Shown one piece after another: positions 47,194 through 55,689 of a stretch of DNA of 64,000 nucleotides (its first letter is position 1; each line of letters begins with the position of its first letter). The notes under the pieces are model-generated. The model saw only the letters and a program-made list of their open reading frames with translations, had not been told where the DNA came from and searched no databases. The position numbers and the translations under genes are program-made. Origin of the DNA: VRUE01 sp963720805. GTDB lineage: Bacteria; Actinomycetota; Thermoleophilia; Solirubrobacterales; 70-9. The stretch lies in assembly GCA_963720805.1 (NCBI GenBank), contig CAVRGT010000012.1, forward strand, positions 124,001-188,000, written 5' to 3'.

Positions 47194-48693
47194 ATGGGCC
47201 TCAACCTCGCATCGCTGCTCAGCGAGAGCGCCGGGCGATCGCCGGAGGCCCCGGCGATCCGCCTCGGCGAGGTCGAGCTGAGCTACGGCGAGCTCGACGA
47301 GCGCAGCGCCCGCCTGGCGGCCCTGCTGAGCGAGAAGGGCGTGGGGCCCGGCGACCGGGTCGGCGTGATGCTGCCCAACGTCCTCGAGTTCCCGGTCGCC
47401 TACTACGGCGTCCTGCGGGCGGGCGCGGTCGTGGTGCCGATGAACGTGCTGCTGAAGCGCCGCGAGATCGCTTTTTACCTGGAGGACTCGGGCTCGAAGC
47501 TGCTGCTCGCCTGGCACGGCTTCGCCGCGGAGGCGCGCGAGGGAGCTGCCGACGCCGGGGCCGAGATGATCGAGGTTGAGCCCGCGAGCTTCGCCGCGCT
47601 CCTGGCCGAGCACGAGCCGGCCGACGGCCTGCACGACACCGCCGCGGACGACACCGCCGTCATCCTCTACACCTCGGGCACGACCGGCAAGCCCAAGGGT
47701 GCCGAGCTGACCCACCTCAACCTCTTCCGCAACGCCGATGTCTCCAGCCGCACCACCTGCGAGATCGCCGCCGGCGACGTCGTCCTCGGCGCCCTCCCCC
47801 TCTTTCACTCCTTCGGCCAGACGGTCGGCATGAACTCCTCGCTGATGGTTGGCGCCTGCCTCACCCTGGTGCCGAAGTTCGACCCCGGCGAGGCGCTGGC
47901 GACGATGCAGCGCGACAGCGTCACCCACTTCTACGGCGTGCCGACGATGTTCGGCGCCCTGCTGCACCACCCCGAGCGCGAGAGCTATGACACCTCCTCG
48001 CTGCGCACCTGCATCACCGGCGGCGCCTCGATGCCGGTCGAGGTCCTGCGCGGCTTCGAAGAGGCGATGGGCGCGGTCGTGCTCGAGGGCTACGGCCTCT
48101 CGGAGACCTCCCCGGTCGCTTGCTCCAACCATCCCGACGACGAGCGCAAGGCGGGCTCGATCGGCACCCCGATCGAAGGGGTCGAGATGCGCGTCGTCGA
48201 CGAGGACGACGAGCCGGTCGCCCAGGGCGAGGTCGGCGAGATCGTGATCCGCGGCCACAACATCATGAAGGGCTACTGGCAGCGCCCCGAGGCGACCGAG
48301 GAGGCGATGCGCAGCGGCTGGTTCCACAGCGGCGACATGGCCCGCATCGACGAGGACGGCTGCTTCTACATCGTCGACCGCAAGAAGGACCTGATCATCC
48401 GCGGCGGCTACAACGTCTACCCGCGCGAGGTCGAGGAGGTGCTCTTCGAGCACCCGAAGATCCGCGAAGCGGCAGTGGTCGGTGTCCCCCACGACGAGTG
48501 GGGCGAGGAGATCGGCGCCGCGGTGGTCTGCCACGAGGGCGAGGAGCTGGCGCCCGAGGAGGTCAGCGCCTACGTCAAGGAGCGCATCGCCGCCTACAAG
48601 TACCCGCGCCTGGTCTGGTTCCTCGACGAGTTGCCCAAGGGCCCCACCGGCAAGATCCTCAAGCGCGAGATCGACACTCCGGCTTCCGCCTGA
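47194..48693 (+). CDS. Long-chain fatty-acid/acyl-CoA ligase (AMP-forming)
   Basis: ANL-superfamily ligase, 499 aa. P-loop ILYTSGTTGKPKGAELTHLN, LPLFHSFGQT, TGGASMPVEVLRGFEEAMG, LEGYGLSETSPVACSNHPDD, WFHSGDMARIDEDGCFYIVD and RKKDLIIRGGYNVYPREVEE, ending LPKGPTGKILKREI with the catalytic Lys. It activates a carboxylic acid, probably a fatty acid, as the acyl-CoA. It lies 1.2 kb upstream of the R2-SCP2 oxidase, with the HTH-nuclease between. Confidence 0.92.
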   Translation: MGLNLASLLSESAGRSPEAPAIRLGEVELSYGELDERSARLAALLSEKGVGPGDRVGVMLPNVLEFPVAYYGVLRAGAVVVPMNVLLKRREIAFYLEDSGSKLLLAWHGFAAEAREGAADAGAEMIEVEPASFAALLAEHEPADGLHDTAADDTAVILYTSGTTGKPKGAELTHLNLFRNADVSSRTTCEIAAGDVVLGALPLFHSFGQTVGMNSSLMVGACLTLVPKFDPGEALATMQRDSVTHFYGVPTMFGALLHHPERESYDTSSLRTCITGGASMPVEVLRGFEEAMGAVVLEGYGLSETSPVACSNHPDDERKAGSIGTPIEGVEMRVVDEDDEPVAQGEVGEIVIRGHNIMKGYWQRPEATEEAMRSGWFHSGDMARIDEDGCFYIVDRKKDLIIRGGYNVYPREVEEVLFEHPKIREAAVVGVPHDEWGEEIGAAVVCHEGEELAPEEVSAYVKERIAAYKYPRLVWFLDELPKGPTGKILKREIDTPASA

Positions 48694-48709
48694 AGCCCAG
48701 CGTGGCGAT

Positions 48710-48737
48710 CGCTCTCCCTGCATCAGGGGGGAGAGCG
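48710..48737 (+). terminator. Hairpin after the acyl-CoA ligase
   Basis: CGCTCTCCC and GGGAGAGCG form a 9-bp stem with an 8-10-nt loop, 17 nt after the ligase stop. It is followed immediately by family C copy 1. No T-tract. Confidence 0.55.
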
Positions 48738-48740
48738 GAC

Positions 48741-48790
48741 GGCGTTCGACGGATTGACCACCTGATGCGTGGGTCAATCGATCAAACGCC
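48741..48790 (+). repeat. Family C element, copy 1
   Basis: An imperfect palindrome opens with GGCGTTCGACGGATTGACCA and closes with GTGGGTCAATCGATC then AAACGCC, the arms separated by CTGATGC. It is 50 nt and almost identical to copy 2. The ATG at 48763 of the nuclease lies inside the loop, so either transcription starts upstream or translation starts further in. Confidence 0.8.
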
Positions 48791-49697
48791 GGGCGACAAG
48801 CGCGCACTCAATGCCGCGATCTGGAAGCTGGTGACGCGGCAGCATGGCGTGATCGCCCGCTGGCAGTTGCTCGAGATGGGCCTCAGCGGAAGGGTGATCG
48901 AGAGGCGGATCGCCTCCGGGCGACTGTATCCGGTGTGGCGAGGGGTCTACGCGGTGGGGCGGCCGCAACTGGACCGATATGGCAAGTGGATGGCGGCGAC
49001 GCTCGCCTGCGGGCCAACCGCCGTGCTCAGTCACGCCAGCGCCGCTCTGCTCTGGGGTTTCGGTAGCGCCCGTGGCGGGCCCATCGAGGTCACCGTGCTG
49101 AGAGCCTCACCGCGGTGCCATCGGGGGATCCGCGTTCACCGACGTCCCACACTGCGCCCGGAAGATCTGGCGACTCACGAGGGCATCCCCGTTACCTCGG
49201 CCGTGCATACGTTGATCGACCAGGCCGGGAGACTAACGCGACCGCGACTCGAGCGCGCGGTCAACGAGGCCGACAAGCTCGATCGGGTAAAGGTGGACGA
49301 GCTGCATGCGGTCCTCCCCCGCTACCGAGGGGTGCCGGGGACCAGGGCACTGCTCGAACTGCTCGACCCTCTCACCTTCCGCCTCAGCGACTCCGAGTTG
49401 GAGCAAGTCATGAGGGAGCGCTCCAAGGCCGCCGGGCTGCCGGCGCCGGAGACGAAAGCCAGGGTGAACGGATACGAGGTTGACTTCTTCTGGCCCCAGC
49501 TGGGAATCGTCGTCGAGGCGGACGGCCTGCGCTACCACCGGACTCCGCTCCAGCAGCGACGGGGGCTCGAACGCGACCAGGCCCACACGGCATCGGGTCT
49601 TCGGCCCCTGCGGTTCTCGCATTGGCAGATCGCCTTCGAACCCTCTTACGTGCAGCGAATCCTCCGCGAGACCGTCGCCGCGCTCCGTGTTGCCTGA
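48763..49697 (+). CDS. AbiEi-type winged helix plus DUF559 PD-(D/E)XK nuclease-like protein
   Basis: The 311-aa protein joins an N-terminal winged helix (TRQHGVIARWQLLEMGLSGR, RIASGRLYPVWRGVYAVGRP) to a C-terminal Vsr/DUF559-like nuclease fold: LSDSELEQVMRERSKAAGLP, EVDFFWPQLGIVVEADGLRY and LERDQAHTASGLRPLRFSHW, with Glu, Asp and Glu positions of PD-(D/E)XK. The family is abundant in actinobacteria and of unknown role. ATG 48763 lies in family C copy 1; a GTG at 48832 (just before TRQHG) is an alternative. Copies 1 and 2 of family C flank it. Confidence 0.8.
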
Positions 49698-49698
49698 C

Positions 49699-49748
49699 GG
49701 CGTTCGATGGATTGACCACCGGATCCGTGGGTCAATCGATCAAACGCG
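49699..49748 (+). repeat. Family C element, copy 2
   Basis: It begins 1 nt after the nuclease stop with GGCGTTCGATGGATTGACCA, spacer CGGATCC-like, then GTGGGTCAATCGATC and AAACGCGG. It differs from copy 1 mainly in the spacer and at two arm positions. It lies about 113 nt upstream of the R2-SCP2 start, so it could serve as terminator, repeat or operator. Confidence 0.8.
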
Positions 49749-49790
49749 GATGGTCTCGGCGTCAGCCGTCCGTGACGAACCAACACAGAG

Positions 49791-49814
49791 CCGACTGGCT
49801 GCGCAGCCAGTCGG
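49791..49814. repeat. Perfect 24-bp palindrome upstream of the R2-SCP2 oxidase
   Basis: CCGACTGGCTGC and GCAGCCAGTCGG-type halves form an uninterrupted 12+12 palindrome with no spacer, 47 nt before the start at 49861. A related GGCTG...CAGCCAG sequence occurs near 1062-1079 next to the other R2-like gene. It could be a dimeric operator or a terminator stem. Confidence 0.65.
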
Positions 49815-49860
49815 CCGGTAACCTCCGCGGAGTCGCCCGCTGACCAGCAAAAGGAGAGAG

Positions 49861-51144
49861 ATGAGCGTCGCATCGCAGAGCCTGATGGACAACGTCACCT
49901 ATGAGGACCTCTACAAGCGCTGGGAGCAGGGCAACTGGAGCGCCTACGACATCGACCTGAGCGGCGACAAAGCCGGTTGGGATGGGCTCAGCGACATCCA
50001 ACGGCGCTCGGCGATGTGGATCTACTCGATGTTCTTCTACGGCGAGGACCGCGTCGCCGACACCCTCGCCCCCTACATCACCGCTGCCCCGACCGAGGAG
50101 CAGGCCTACTTCCTCGCCACCCAGCAGGTCGATGAGGTGCGCCACTCGGTCTTCTTCCACCGCTTCTTCAAGGACGTGATCGGCGTCGGCGGCGACTCGA
50201 TCGAGCAGACCCTCTCCTCCACCCTGCCCCAACTCAACTGGGGCTACCGCGGCATCTTCGACCGGCTCGACGTGATGGCCGAGGAACTGCGCAAGGATCG
50301 CTCGCTGCCGAAGTACGCGCAGGCGATCACGCTCTACCACCTGATCGTCGAGGGCTCGCTCGCCCAGCCCGGCCAGCACTTCATCGAGGACTTCTTCGCC
50401 TCCGAGGACTCGATGCCCGGCTTCAGCGCCGGCATGGCCAACGTCTCCCGCGACGAGCAGCGCCACATCGGCTTCGGCGTCAAGGTGCTCTCCGAGCTGC
50501 TCGCCGAAGGCGCACCCGGCTGGGAGGAGAACCGCGCCGCGGTGGTCGAGCTGCTGCGCGAAACGTTGCCCTACGGTCCAGCCGTCTTCTACCCACCCAA
50601 CTTCGACCGTTCCTACACCGAGTGCTACGGCTTCTCGCTCGAGGACATTTTCTCCTTCGGCCTCAAACTGATCCGCCAGCGCTGGCGCACGATCGGCTAC
50701 CCGACCGAGGAGATGCCGCCCGGCGTCTTCCCCTTCGACCCCGAGGCCACGCCCGAGGAGGTCGCTCAGAACCAGGTCAAGCTGATGGAGGCCGGCATCC
50801 TCGGCCCGCCCGAGGCGATCCCGCAGGCCGACCCCGAGATGCAGCGTCTCTACTTCGACGTGGTCAAGCGCGCCGCCAACTCGAAGGCCGCCAACGGCTC
50901 CAAGCTCGTCTACCAGTGGCGCTTCGAGGACGCCGACCCCTGGCACGTCGTGATCGACAACGGCTCGACCCGGGCCGAACCGGGCGAAGCGCCAAACCCA
51001 ACGCTGACCCTGGAGGCCAAGTGGGCCGACTTCGTCGGCATGAGCAAGCCCGATGCCAACCCGTTGAAGATGGTGCTGACCCGGCGGATCCGGCCGCGGG
51101 GGTCGATTCGCGAGCTCGCGCGGATGCGCAAGGTGTTCGGATAG
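49861..51144 (+). CDS. R2-like diiron oxidase fused to a C-terminal SCP2 lipid-binding domain
   Basis: The 427-aa protein has residues about 1-300 as R2/R2lox ferritin-like helices: IYSMFFYGEDRVADTLAPYI (Glu), LATQQVDEVRHSVFFHRFFK (Glu, His), LYHLIVEGSLAQPGQHFIED (Glu) and NVSRDEQRHIGFGVKVLSEL (Glu, His). Residues about 335-427 are an SCP2 sterol-carrier-like domain: LVYQWRFEDADPWHVVIDNG, PNPTLTLEAKWADFVGMSKP and RRIRPRGSIRELARMRKVFG. AGGAGAG lies 5-8 nt upstream. R2lox proteins carry a bound fatty acid; SCP2 binds lipids, so a lipid oxidation role is likely but not shown. No frameshifts. Confidence 0.9.
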   Translation: MSVASQSLMDNVTYEDLYKRWEQGNWSAYDIDLSGDKAGWDGLSDIQRRSAMWIYSMFFYGEDRVADTLAPYITAAPTEEQAYFLATQQVDEVRHSVFFHRFFKDVIGVGGDSIEQTLSSTLPQLNWGYRGIFDRLDVMAEELRKDRSLPKYAQAITLYHLIVEGSLAQPGQHFIEDFFASEDSMPGFSAGMANVSRDEQRHIGFGVKVLSELLAEGAPGWEENRAAVVELLRETLPYGPAVFYPPNFDRSYTECYGFSLEDIFSFGLKLIRQRWRTIGYPTEEMPPGVFPFDPEATPEEVAQNQVKLMEAGILGPPEAIPQADPEMQRLYFDVVKRAANSKAANGSKLVYQWRFEDADPWHVVIDNGSTRAEPGEAPNPTLTLEAKWADFVGMSKPDANPLKMVLTRRIRPRGSIRELARMRKVFG

Positions 51145-51155
51145 GCGGAGCGTGC

Positions 51156-51220
51156 GGTGTCCGGGGGAGGGTCTCCCGGACAAAAGCGGGGAGTGTCCGG
51201 GAGACCCTCCCCCGGACACC
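51156..51220. terminator. Perfect 27-bp inverted repeat, bidirectional terminator candidate
   Basis: Arms 51156-51182 and 51194-51220 are fully complementary over 27 nt (GGTGTCCGGGGGAGGGTCTC at the outer end) with an 11-nt loop. It lies between the R2-SCP2 stop (51144) and the amidase stop (51245), which converge. It is the strongest hairpin in the window. Confidence 0.85.
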
Positions 51221-51244
51221 GACCCACACGTCTTCCGAATAGCT

Positions 51245-52651
51245 TCAGCTGATTGGTGGGCGGGCGTCTGCCCAGGGCCGCTCTGCCTCCAGCTGCGCAG
51301 CGAGCGAGAGCAGGGTTGACTCGGCGCCGGAGCGGCCGATGATCTGGACGGCGAGGGGCATGCCGTCGTCGGCGAAACCCGTGGGCACTGACATCGCCGG
51401 GTTACCGAGGTGGTTCCAGGGGACGCAGTAGGGATAGAAGCGGCTCATGCCGAGGACGGTGCGGAGGGCGCCCTTGCCCTCCCAGCGGCGGATCGGCAGT
51501 GCCGTGCCGCCCATGACGGGGGTAATCAGCACGTCGAAGGAGTCGAAGAGCGCGTTGACGCGGGCGGCGTCGGCCTCGCGGCCGCGCAGGGCGCGCTCGT
51601 AGATCGCGTCCGGGAGCCCGCTGCCGAGGCGGCCGAAACCACGCGTGCGCCGTTCCAGGCGCTCGGGATGTGGCACTTCGGCCACCGTGTCAGCGACGCC
51701 GCGCAGGAAGCGCGGCGTGATGTTGTTGCCGATCGCGCCCCAGGCGGGATCTTGCTGCGCAACCTCATGGCCGAGCGAGCGCATCAGCTCGGCGGCGTCG
51801 AAGACCGCTTGCTTGACAGTGTCGGAGACGGTCGGCGGCGCAGCGGCCCGCGGCGCCAGGGTCGAGTAGGCGACGCGCAGCTTGCCGGGCGGCGTCTGCG
51901 CCGACTCGACGAAGGGGCGCTCGGGCGGTGGCGGCGCGCCCGGCTCCTGCGAGCCGCCGGCGGTGATGTCGAGCCAGAGCGCAGTGTCGATCACGCTGCG
52001 GCTGACGCAGCCGTTGACGGCGAGGCCGTGCCAGCCCTCGATCATCGGCGCCAGCGAGACCCGCCCCTTCGAGGGCTTGAGGCCGAAGAGGCCGCAGGAG
52101 GCAGACGGCAGGCGGATAGAGCCGCCACCGTCCCCGGCCGAGGCGATCGGGACCAGGCCGGCGGCGACGGCCGCCGCGGAGCCGCCGCTCGACCCGGCGG
52201 GGCTGCGTTGCAGGTTCCAAGGGTTGCGGGTGACGCCGTAGGTGGCCGACTCGGTGAAGCCGCAGATCGCCAGCTCGGGCAGCTGCGTCAGGCCGACCAC
52301 GATCGCCCCAGCCTCACGCAGCCGCCGCACCATCTCGGAGTCGGCGGTTGCGGGCTGGTCGAAGGCATCGGTGCCGTGCTTGGTCACCTCACCAACGACG
52401 TCGCTTTCGTTCTTGATCGCGATCGGCACCCCCAACAGCGGCCGCTCGTCCCCCGCCTTCAGCCGCGCCTCAGCCTGCTCGGCCTCGAGCAACGCCCGCT
52501 CCCCGAGCACCTTGTGAAAGGCATTGAGCTGCGGATCAATCCGCGCGATGCGTTCGAGGCAGAGTTGCACCAACTCAGTCGGCGAGACCTCCCCCGCCCG
52601 CACCATCTCGGCCTGCTTCGCCGCTCCCGCGAACGCGAGGTCGTCGCTCAT
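51245..52651 (-). CDS. Amidase (amidase signature family)
   Basis: The 468-aa amidase hydrolyses an amide bond with a Ser-cisSer-Lys triad. The Lys is in LLGVPIAIKNESDVVGEVTK, the signature is RSPAGSSGGSAAAVAAGLVP and the nucleophile is in IASAGDGGGSIRLPSASCGL (second Ser region). GLFGLKPSKGRVSLAP and NPAMSVPTGFADDGMPLAVQ are typical. The substrate (fatty amide, peptide amide or Glu-tRNA) cannot be told; there is no GatB/C nearby. ATG 52651 is intact. Confidence 0.9.
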   Translation of the reverse strand: MSDDLAFAGAAKQAEMVRAGEVSPTELVQLCLERIARIDPQLNAFHKVLGERALLEAEQAEARLKAGDERPLLGVPIAIKNESDVVGEVTKHGTDAFDQPATADSEMVRRLREAGAIVVGLTQLPELAICGFTESATYGVTRNPWNLQRSPAGSSGGSAAAVAAGLVPIASAGDGGGSIRLPSASCGLFGLKPSKGRVSLAPMIEGWHGLAVNGCVSRSVIDTALWLDITAGGSQEPGAPPPPERPFVESAQTPPGKLRVAYSTLAPRAAAPPTVSDTVKQAVFDAAELMRSLGHEVAQQDPAWGAIGNNITPRFLRGVADTVAEVPHPERLERRTRGFGRLGSGLPDAIYERALRGREADAARVNALFDSFDVLITPVMGGTALPIRRWEGKGALRTVLGMSRFYPYCVPWNHLGNPAMSVPTGFADDGMPLAVQIIGRSGAESTLLSLAAQLEAERPWADARPPIS

Positions 52652-52669
52652 GCCGCGGAGCCTATTCGC

Positions 52670-54868
52670 TCAGGTTGGTTCCGGCTCGGGCTCAGCCGTG
52701 CCGGACTCAAAGCTGAGATCGGGCAGCGCACGGTCGAGCCAGGAGGGCATCCACCAGTTCCAGCCGCCGAGCAGCTTCATTGCCGCCGGGACCAGGATCA
52801 GGCGGACCAGGGTCGCGTCGAGCGCGATCGCCACCGCGCATCCCAGCCCCAGCTCCTTGATAGAGGGGACCCCGGTGAGGACGAAAACAGCGAAGACCGA
52901 GGTCATGATCAGGGCGGCGGAGGAGATCGTGCGGGCGCTGGTCGAGAGACCTTCGGCGACAGCCCGTTCGTTGTCGCCGTGCTCGAGGTAGTGCTCGCGG
53001 ATGCGCGACATCAGGAAGACCTCGTAGTCCATCGAGAGGCCGAAGACGATGGCGAAGATCAGCGGCACGTTGATCGTGTCCAGCGCGCCCTGGCTTTCGA
53101 AGCCGAGCAGGCTGGAGAACCAGCCCCACTGGAAGATCGCGACGAGGACGCCGAAGGCCGCCCCGATCGAGAGCAGGTTCATCAGCACCGCCTTCAGCGG
53201 CAGCAGCAGCGAGCGCAGCATCACCATCAGCACCAGGTAGCTGAGCGCGAGGACGAAGAGGATGATCTTCCACATCGAGCCGCTGACCTGGGCCCGGGCG
53301 TCCTGGCTGCGCGCCGTTTCGCCGCCGACGTCGACCCGGGCAACGTCGGCGAGCGCCGTGGCCGGGACGACCTTGTCGCGCAGCCGTTCGACCAGGGCGA
53401 TCGTCGCGTCGGACTCGCTGGGAGCGCTTGGCGTGGCCTGAATCAGGACGCTGCCGCCGGAGAAGGCCGGCGGCGTCACGGCGCTGACGCCTGGAGTCGA
53501 GTCGATCGTGTGGACGAAGCCGGCGATGACGGCGCGGTCCTTATGCGCCTGAGCGGCGCCGTCGAAGGAGGCGACCATCGCCACCGGGTCGGTGCCGCCG
53601 CCGAGCTGCTCGGAGGCGAGTTCGTTGCCGACCCGCACGTCGCTGCCCTTGGGGAACTGCTTGATCGCCTGGGTCCCGGTCTGGATCGAGAGCAGCGGGA
53701 TCGCCAGGGTCAGCAGCACCGCCGAGACGCCGATCACCGCGCGCCACGGATGGGCCATCACCCGCGCCGTCCAGCGCACCCAGAAGGCCTCGCGGTCGGG
53801 GCGCTCGCCGCGGCGGCGGAAGACGCCGAGCACCTTTGCCACGATCCCGCCCGGCAGCACGCGGTCGCCGAGCATCGCGATCAGCGCCGGCAACAGCGTC
53901 GTCGCGGTCAGGATCGAGACGGCGACCACGGTCATCGCCCCCAGTGCCATCGAACGCAATGCCTGGTTGTCGACCATCCAGAGACCGGCCAGCGAGACGA
54001 TCACGGCGAGGCCGGAGAAGGCCACCGCCAGGCCCGAGGTGGAGAGCGCCTCGGCCCGCGCCGCCTCGGGGTCGCGACCGCCCGCCCGCTCCTCGCGATA
54101 GCGGGCGAGGATGAAGAGTGAGTAGTCGATCGCCACCCCGATCCCGATCATCGAGGCCATGTTGGTGACGAAGACCGAGGTCTCGACCTGCTGCGAGATG
54201 AAGTAGATCAGCGCCCCGGTGATCATCACGCTGACGAAGCCGAGCACCAGCGGCAGCGCCGCGGCGGCGAGCGAGCCGAAGACGACGAGCAGGATGATCG
54301 CGACGATCGGGAAGCCGCCGGCCTCCGCTTTGGCCAGGTCCTTCTTCGAGAGCTCCTGCATGCCGGCCCAGATCGTCGGCTGCCCGGCGAGATAGGTGGT
54401 GACGCCATTGACGGCCGTGCCGGGATCGAGGTCTTCGCGCAGTTCGGCGGCGGAGTCGATCTGGCGGTCTGAGGACTTTTCGCTGTGCAGGGCCAGCATC
54501 GCCGTCCCGGTGCGCTGCAGGGCGATCTCAGCCTGGCGGGCCGCGGTCGGCGCCAGAGCCACCTCGTCGAGCCCGGCAACTGCGTCGCGCACCCGCCCGA
54601 CCGCGGCGGCGCGAGCGGCCCGCCCGGCGCCTTCTTCGGCCCGCAGCAGCACGGCGATGCCGCCGGTCTTGTCGCTGAAGTCCTTTTCGAGCGAGTCGCT
54701 GACCGCCTTCGACTGCGTGCCGGGAACGTCGAAGCCGCCCCCGGTCAGGTGATCGGTCTGGTGCGAAGCGATCGGCAGCGCAACAGCCACGACCGCGATC
54801 CAGGCCGCCAGGACCCAGCGGCGCCGTCGCCCCAGGAATCCCGCGAGTCTGACCATGAAGTCACGCAT
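52670..54868 (-). CDS. MMPL/RND-type lipid or drug transporter
   Basis: The 732-aa protein has the MMPL layout: a first helix (RRRWVLAAWIAVVAVALPIA), a periplasmic loop, five helices (AIILLVVFGSLAAAALPLVL, NMASMIGIGVAIDYSLFILA with the GxxxDY proton-relay motif), and a second half with LVLMVMLRSLLLPLKAVLMN and IFAIVFGLSMDYEVFLMSRI. MMPL proteins export lipids or drugs by proton motive force. A TetR regulator at 60519 is its likely partner but is now 5.6 kb away, across the accessory island. Confidence 0.9.
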   Translation of the reverse strand: MRDFMVRLAGFLGRRRRWVLAAWIAVVAVALPIASHQTDHLTGGGFDVPGTQSKAVSDSLEKDFSDKTGGIAVLLRAEEGAGRAARAAAVGRVRDAVAGLDEVALAPTAARQAEIALQRTGTAMLALHSEKSSDRQIDSAAELREDLDPGTAVNGVTTYLAGQPTIWAGMQELSKKDLAKAEAGGFPIVAIILLVVFGSLAAAALPLVLGFVSVMITGALIYFISQQVETSVFVTNMASMIGIGVAIDYSLFILARYREERAGGRDPEAARAEALSTSGLAVAFSGLAVIVSLAGLWMVDNQALRSMALGAMTVVAVSILTATTLLPALIAMLGDRVLPGGIVAKVLGVFRRRGERPDREAFWVRWTARVMAHPWRAVIGVSAVLLTLAIPLLSIQTGTQAIKQFPKGSDVRVGNELASEQLGGGTDPVAMVASFDGAAQAHKDRAVIAGFVHTIDSTPGVSAVTPPAFSGGSVLIQATPSAPSESDATIALVERLRDKVVPATALADVARVDVGGETARSQDARAQVSGSMWKIILFVLALSYLVLMVMLRSLLLPLKAVLMNLLSIGAAFGVLVAIFQWGWFSSLLGFESQGALDTINVPLIFAIVFGLSMDYEVFLMSRIREHYLEHGDNERAVAEGLSTSARTISSAALIMTSVFAVFVLTGVPSIKELGLGCAVAIALDATLVRLILVPAAMKLLGGWNWWMPSWLDRALPDLSFESGTAEPEPEPT

Positions 54869-54910
54869 TGGCTGGACGGCCAGCTTTTCGGATGAGCGCC
54901 CCGAGGTGTG

Positions 54911-54945
54911 TGAGTCAGGTCACGTCTATCCCATCTCTGTAGAAG
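54911..54945 (+). repeat. Half of palindrome F (35-nt second half)
   Basis: This 35-nt stretch (TGAGTCAGGTCACGTC... CTCTGTAGAAG) is identical to the reverse complement of 58082-58116. It lacks the other 23-nt half, which instead is found at 59186-59208. To the left lies the MMPL 5' region without further similarity. See the inversion finding. Confidence 0.85.
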
Positions 54946-54986
54946 CTTGAAATCGCGCGGAAGCAGGCGACCTGCCGAGCCTCTCG

Positions 54987-55316
54987 TCAGTCGCACGGAG
55001 GGGGCTTCGGATGGAACGCGTGCATCACGCCGTTGATGACGAGGTACTTAGGATCGGGCTTCCCTCGCACCGTCCCGTCTGGACGGACGTATTGGTGCAC
55101 CAGCGCCACCTTGCCCACGCCAGGTATCCGATATGCGACGATCTGGGACTGAGAACCAAGCGGCATTCCCAATTTGCGACAAAGTTCTTGCGCAATATCT
55201 TTTGATCGTTCAACATCTTTTTCGACCTTCCCAAGTTGGGCCTTTTCGCAATAGGCTCCGCGATTGAAGAGATCGCGCAACTCTTTCTTGGAAACCCGTT
55301 TGAGAGGACGAGACAT
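54987..55316 (-). CDS. Hypothetical protein, 109 aa
   Basis: A basic protein (LKRVSKKELRDLFNRGAYCE, VERSKDIAQELCRKLGMPLG, YRIPGVGKVALVHQYVRPDG, KPDPKYLVINGVMHAFHPKP). Helical N-half and beta C-half; no family is recognised. Its ATG (55316) overlaps the ATG of the divergent gene by two bases (CATG), and no ribosome site is visible, so a later start or leaderless translation is possible. Codon use is less GC-rich than the core genome, supporting transfer. Confidence 0.55.
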   Translation of the reverse strand: MSRPLKRVSKKELRDLFNRGAYCEKAQLGKVEKDVERSKDIAQELCRKLGMPLGSQSQIVAYRIPGVGKVALVHQYVRPDGTVRGKPDPKYLVINGVMHAFHPKPPPCD

Positions 55317-55689
55317 GGCTGACTCGCTAACCCAAGCAATCGAAGGGCGCCTTGAGCGCTATCTCCGCGGCGAAGACTCGCTCGCGGACTTCGAGGCATG
55401 GCTTGTTCCTGAGACCTGGGATATCTCTCCTCAGTCAGACCGCTCTGCTCATGATCTTGCTACAGCGATCATTCTGCGTATCGCGGAGTTCACGAATGAC
55501 GACTGGACCGAGGAAGAGCTTCAGGAGGCTTTCGCTCAACTCCAGCACCCGGCCCTGTCCCCCTTGGTCCGCTCCGGTGGCGAGTTCTTCTATTCCAGCG
55601 GGAAAAAGGAGCTGGGCATCCTTGGCTCTCAGAGCCACCTGGTCAAGTTTTCTGTGGTTGGTACTGGACGTTCAGAGGTAGTCGCGTAA
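55315..55689 (+). CDS. Hypothetical acidic protein, 124 aa
   Basis: MADSLTQAIEGRLERYLRGE, DSLADFEAWLVPETWDISPQ and HDLATAIILRIAEFTNDDWT form a helical protein; GAGAGG 8 nt upstream supports ATG 55315. No family is recognised. It overlaps the 3' end of the convergent DUF6941-like gene (55643). It may pair with the divergent neighbour, but nothing in the sequence shows a link beyond the shared start region. Confidence 0.6.
   Translation: MADSLTQAIEGRLERYLRGEDSLADFEAWLVPETWDISPQSDRSAHDLATAIILRIAEFTNDDWTEEELQEAFAQLQHPALSPLVRSGGEFFYSSGKKELGILGSQSHLVKFSVVGTGRSEVVA

Noticed and set aside
51410..54121. A 903-aa plus-strand frame opposite the amidase and MMPL genes
   Set aside because: Its composition is Arg/Asp/His-rich and repetitive, and it spans two convincing minus-strand genes. 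It is a GC-frame artefact.
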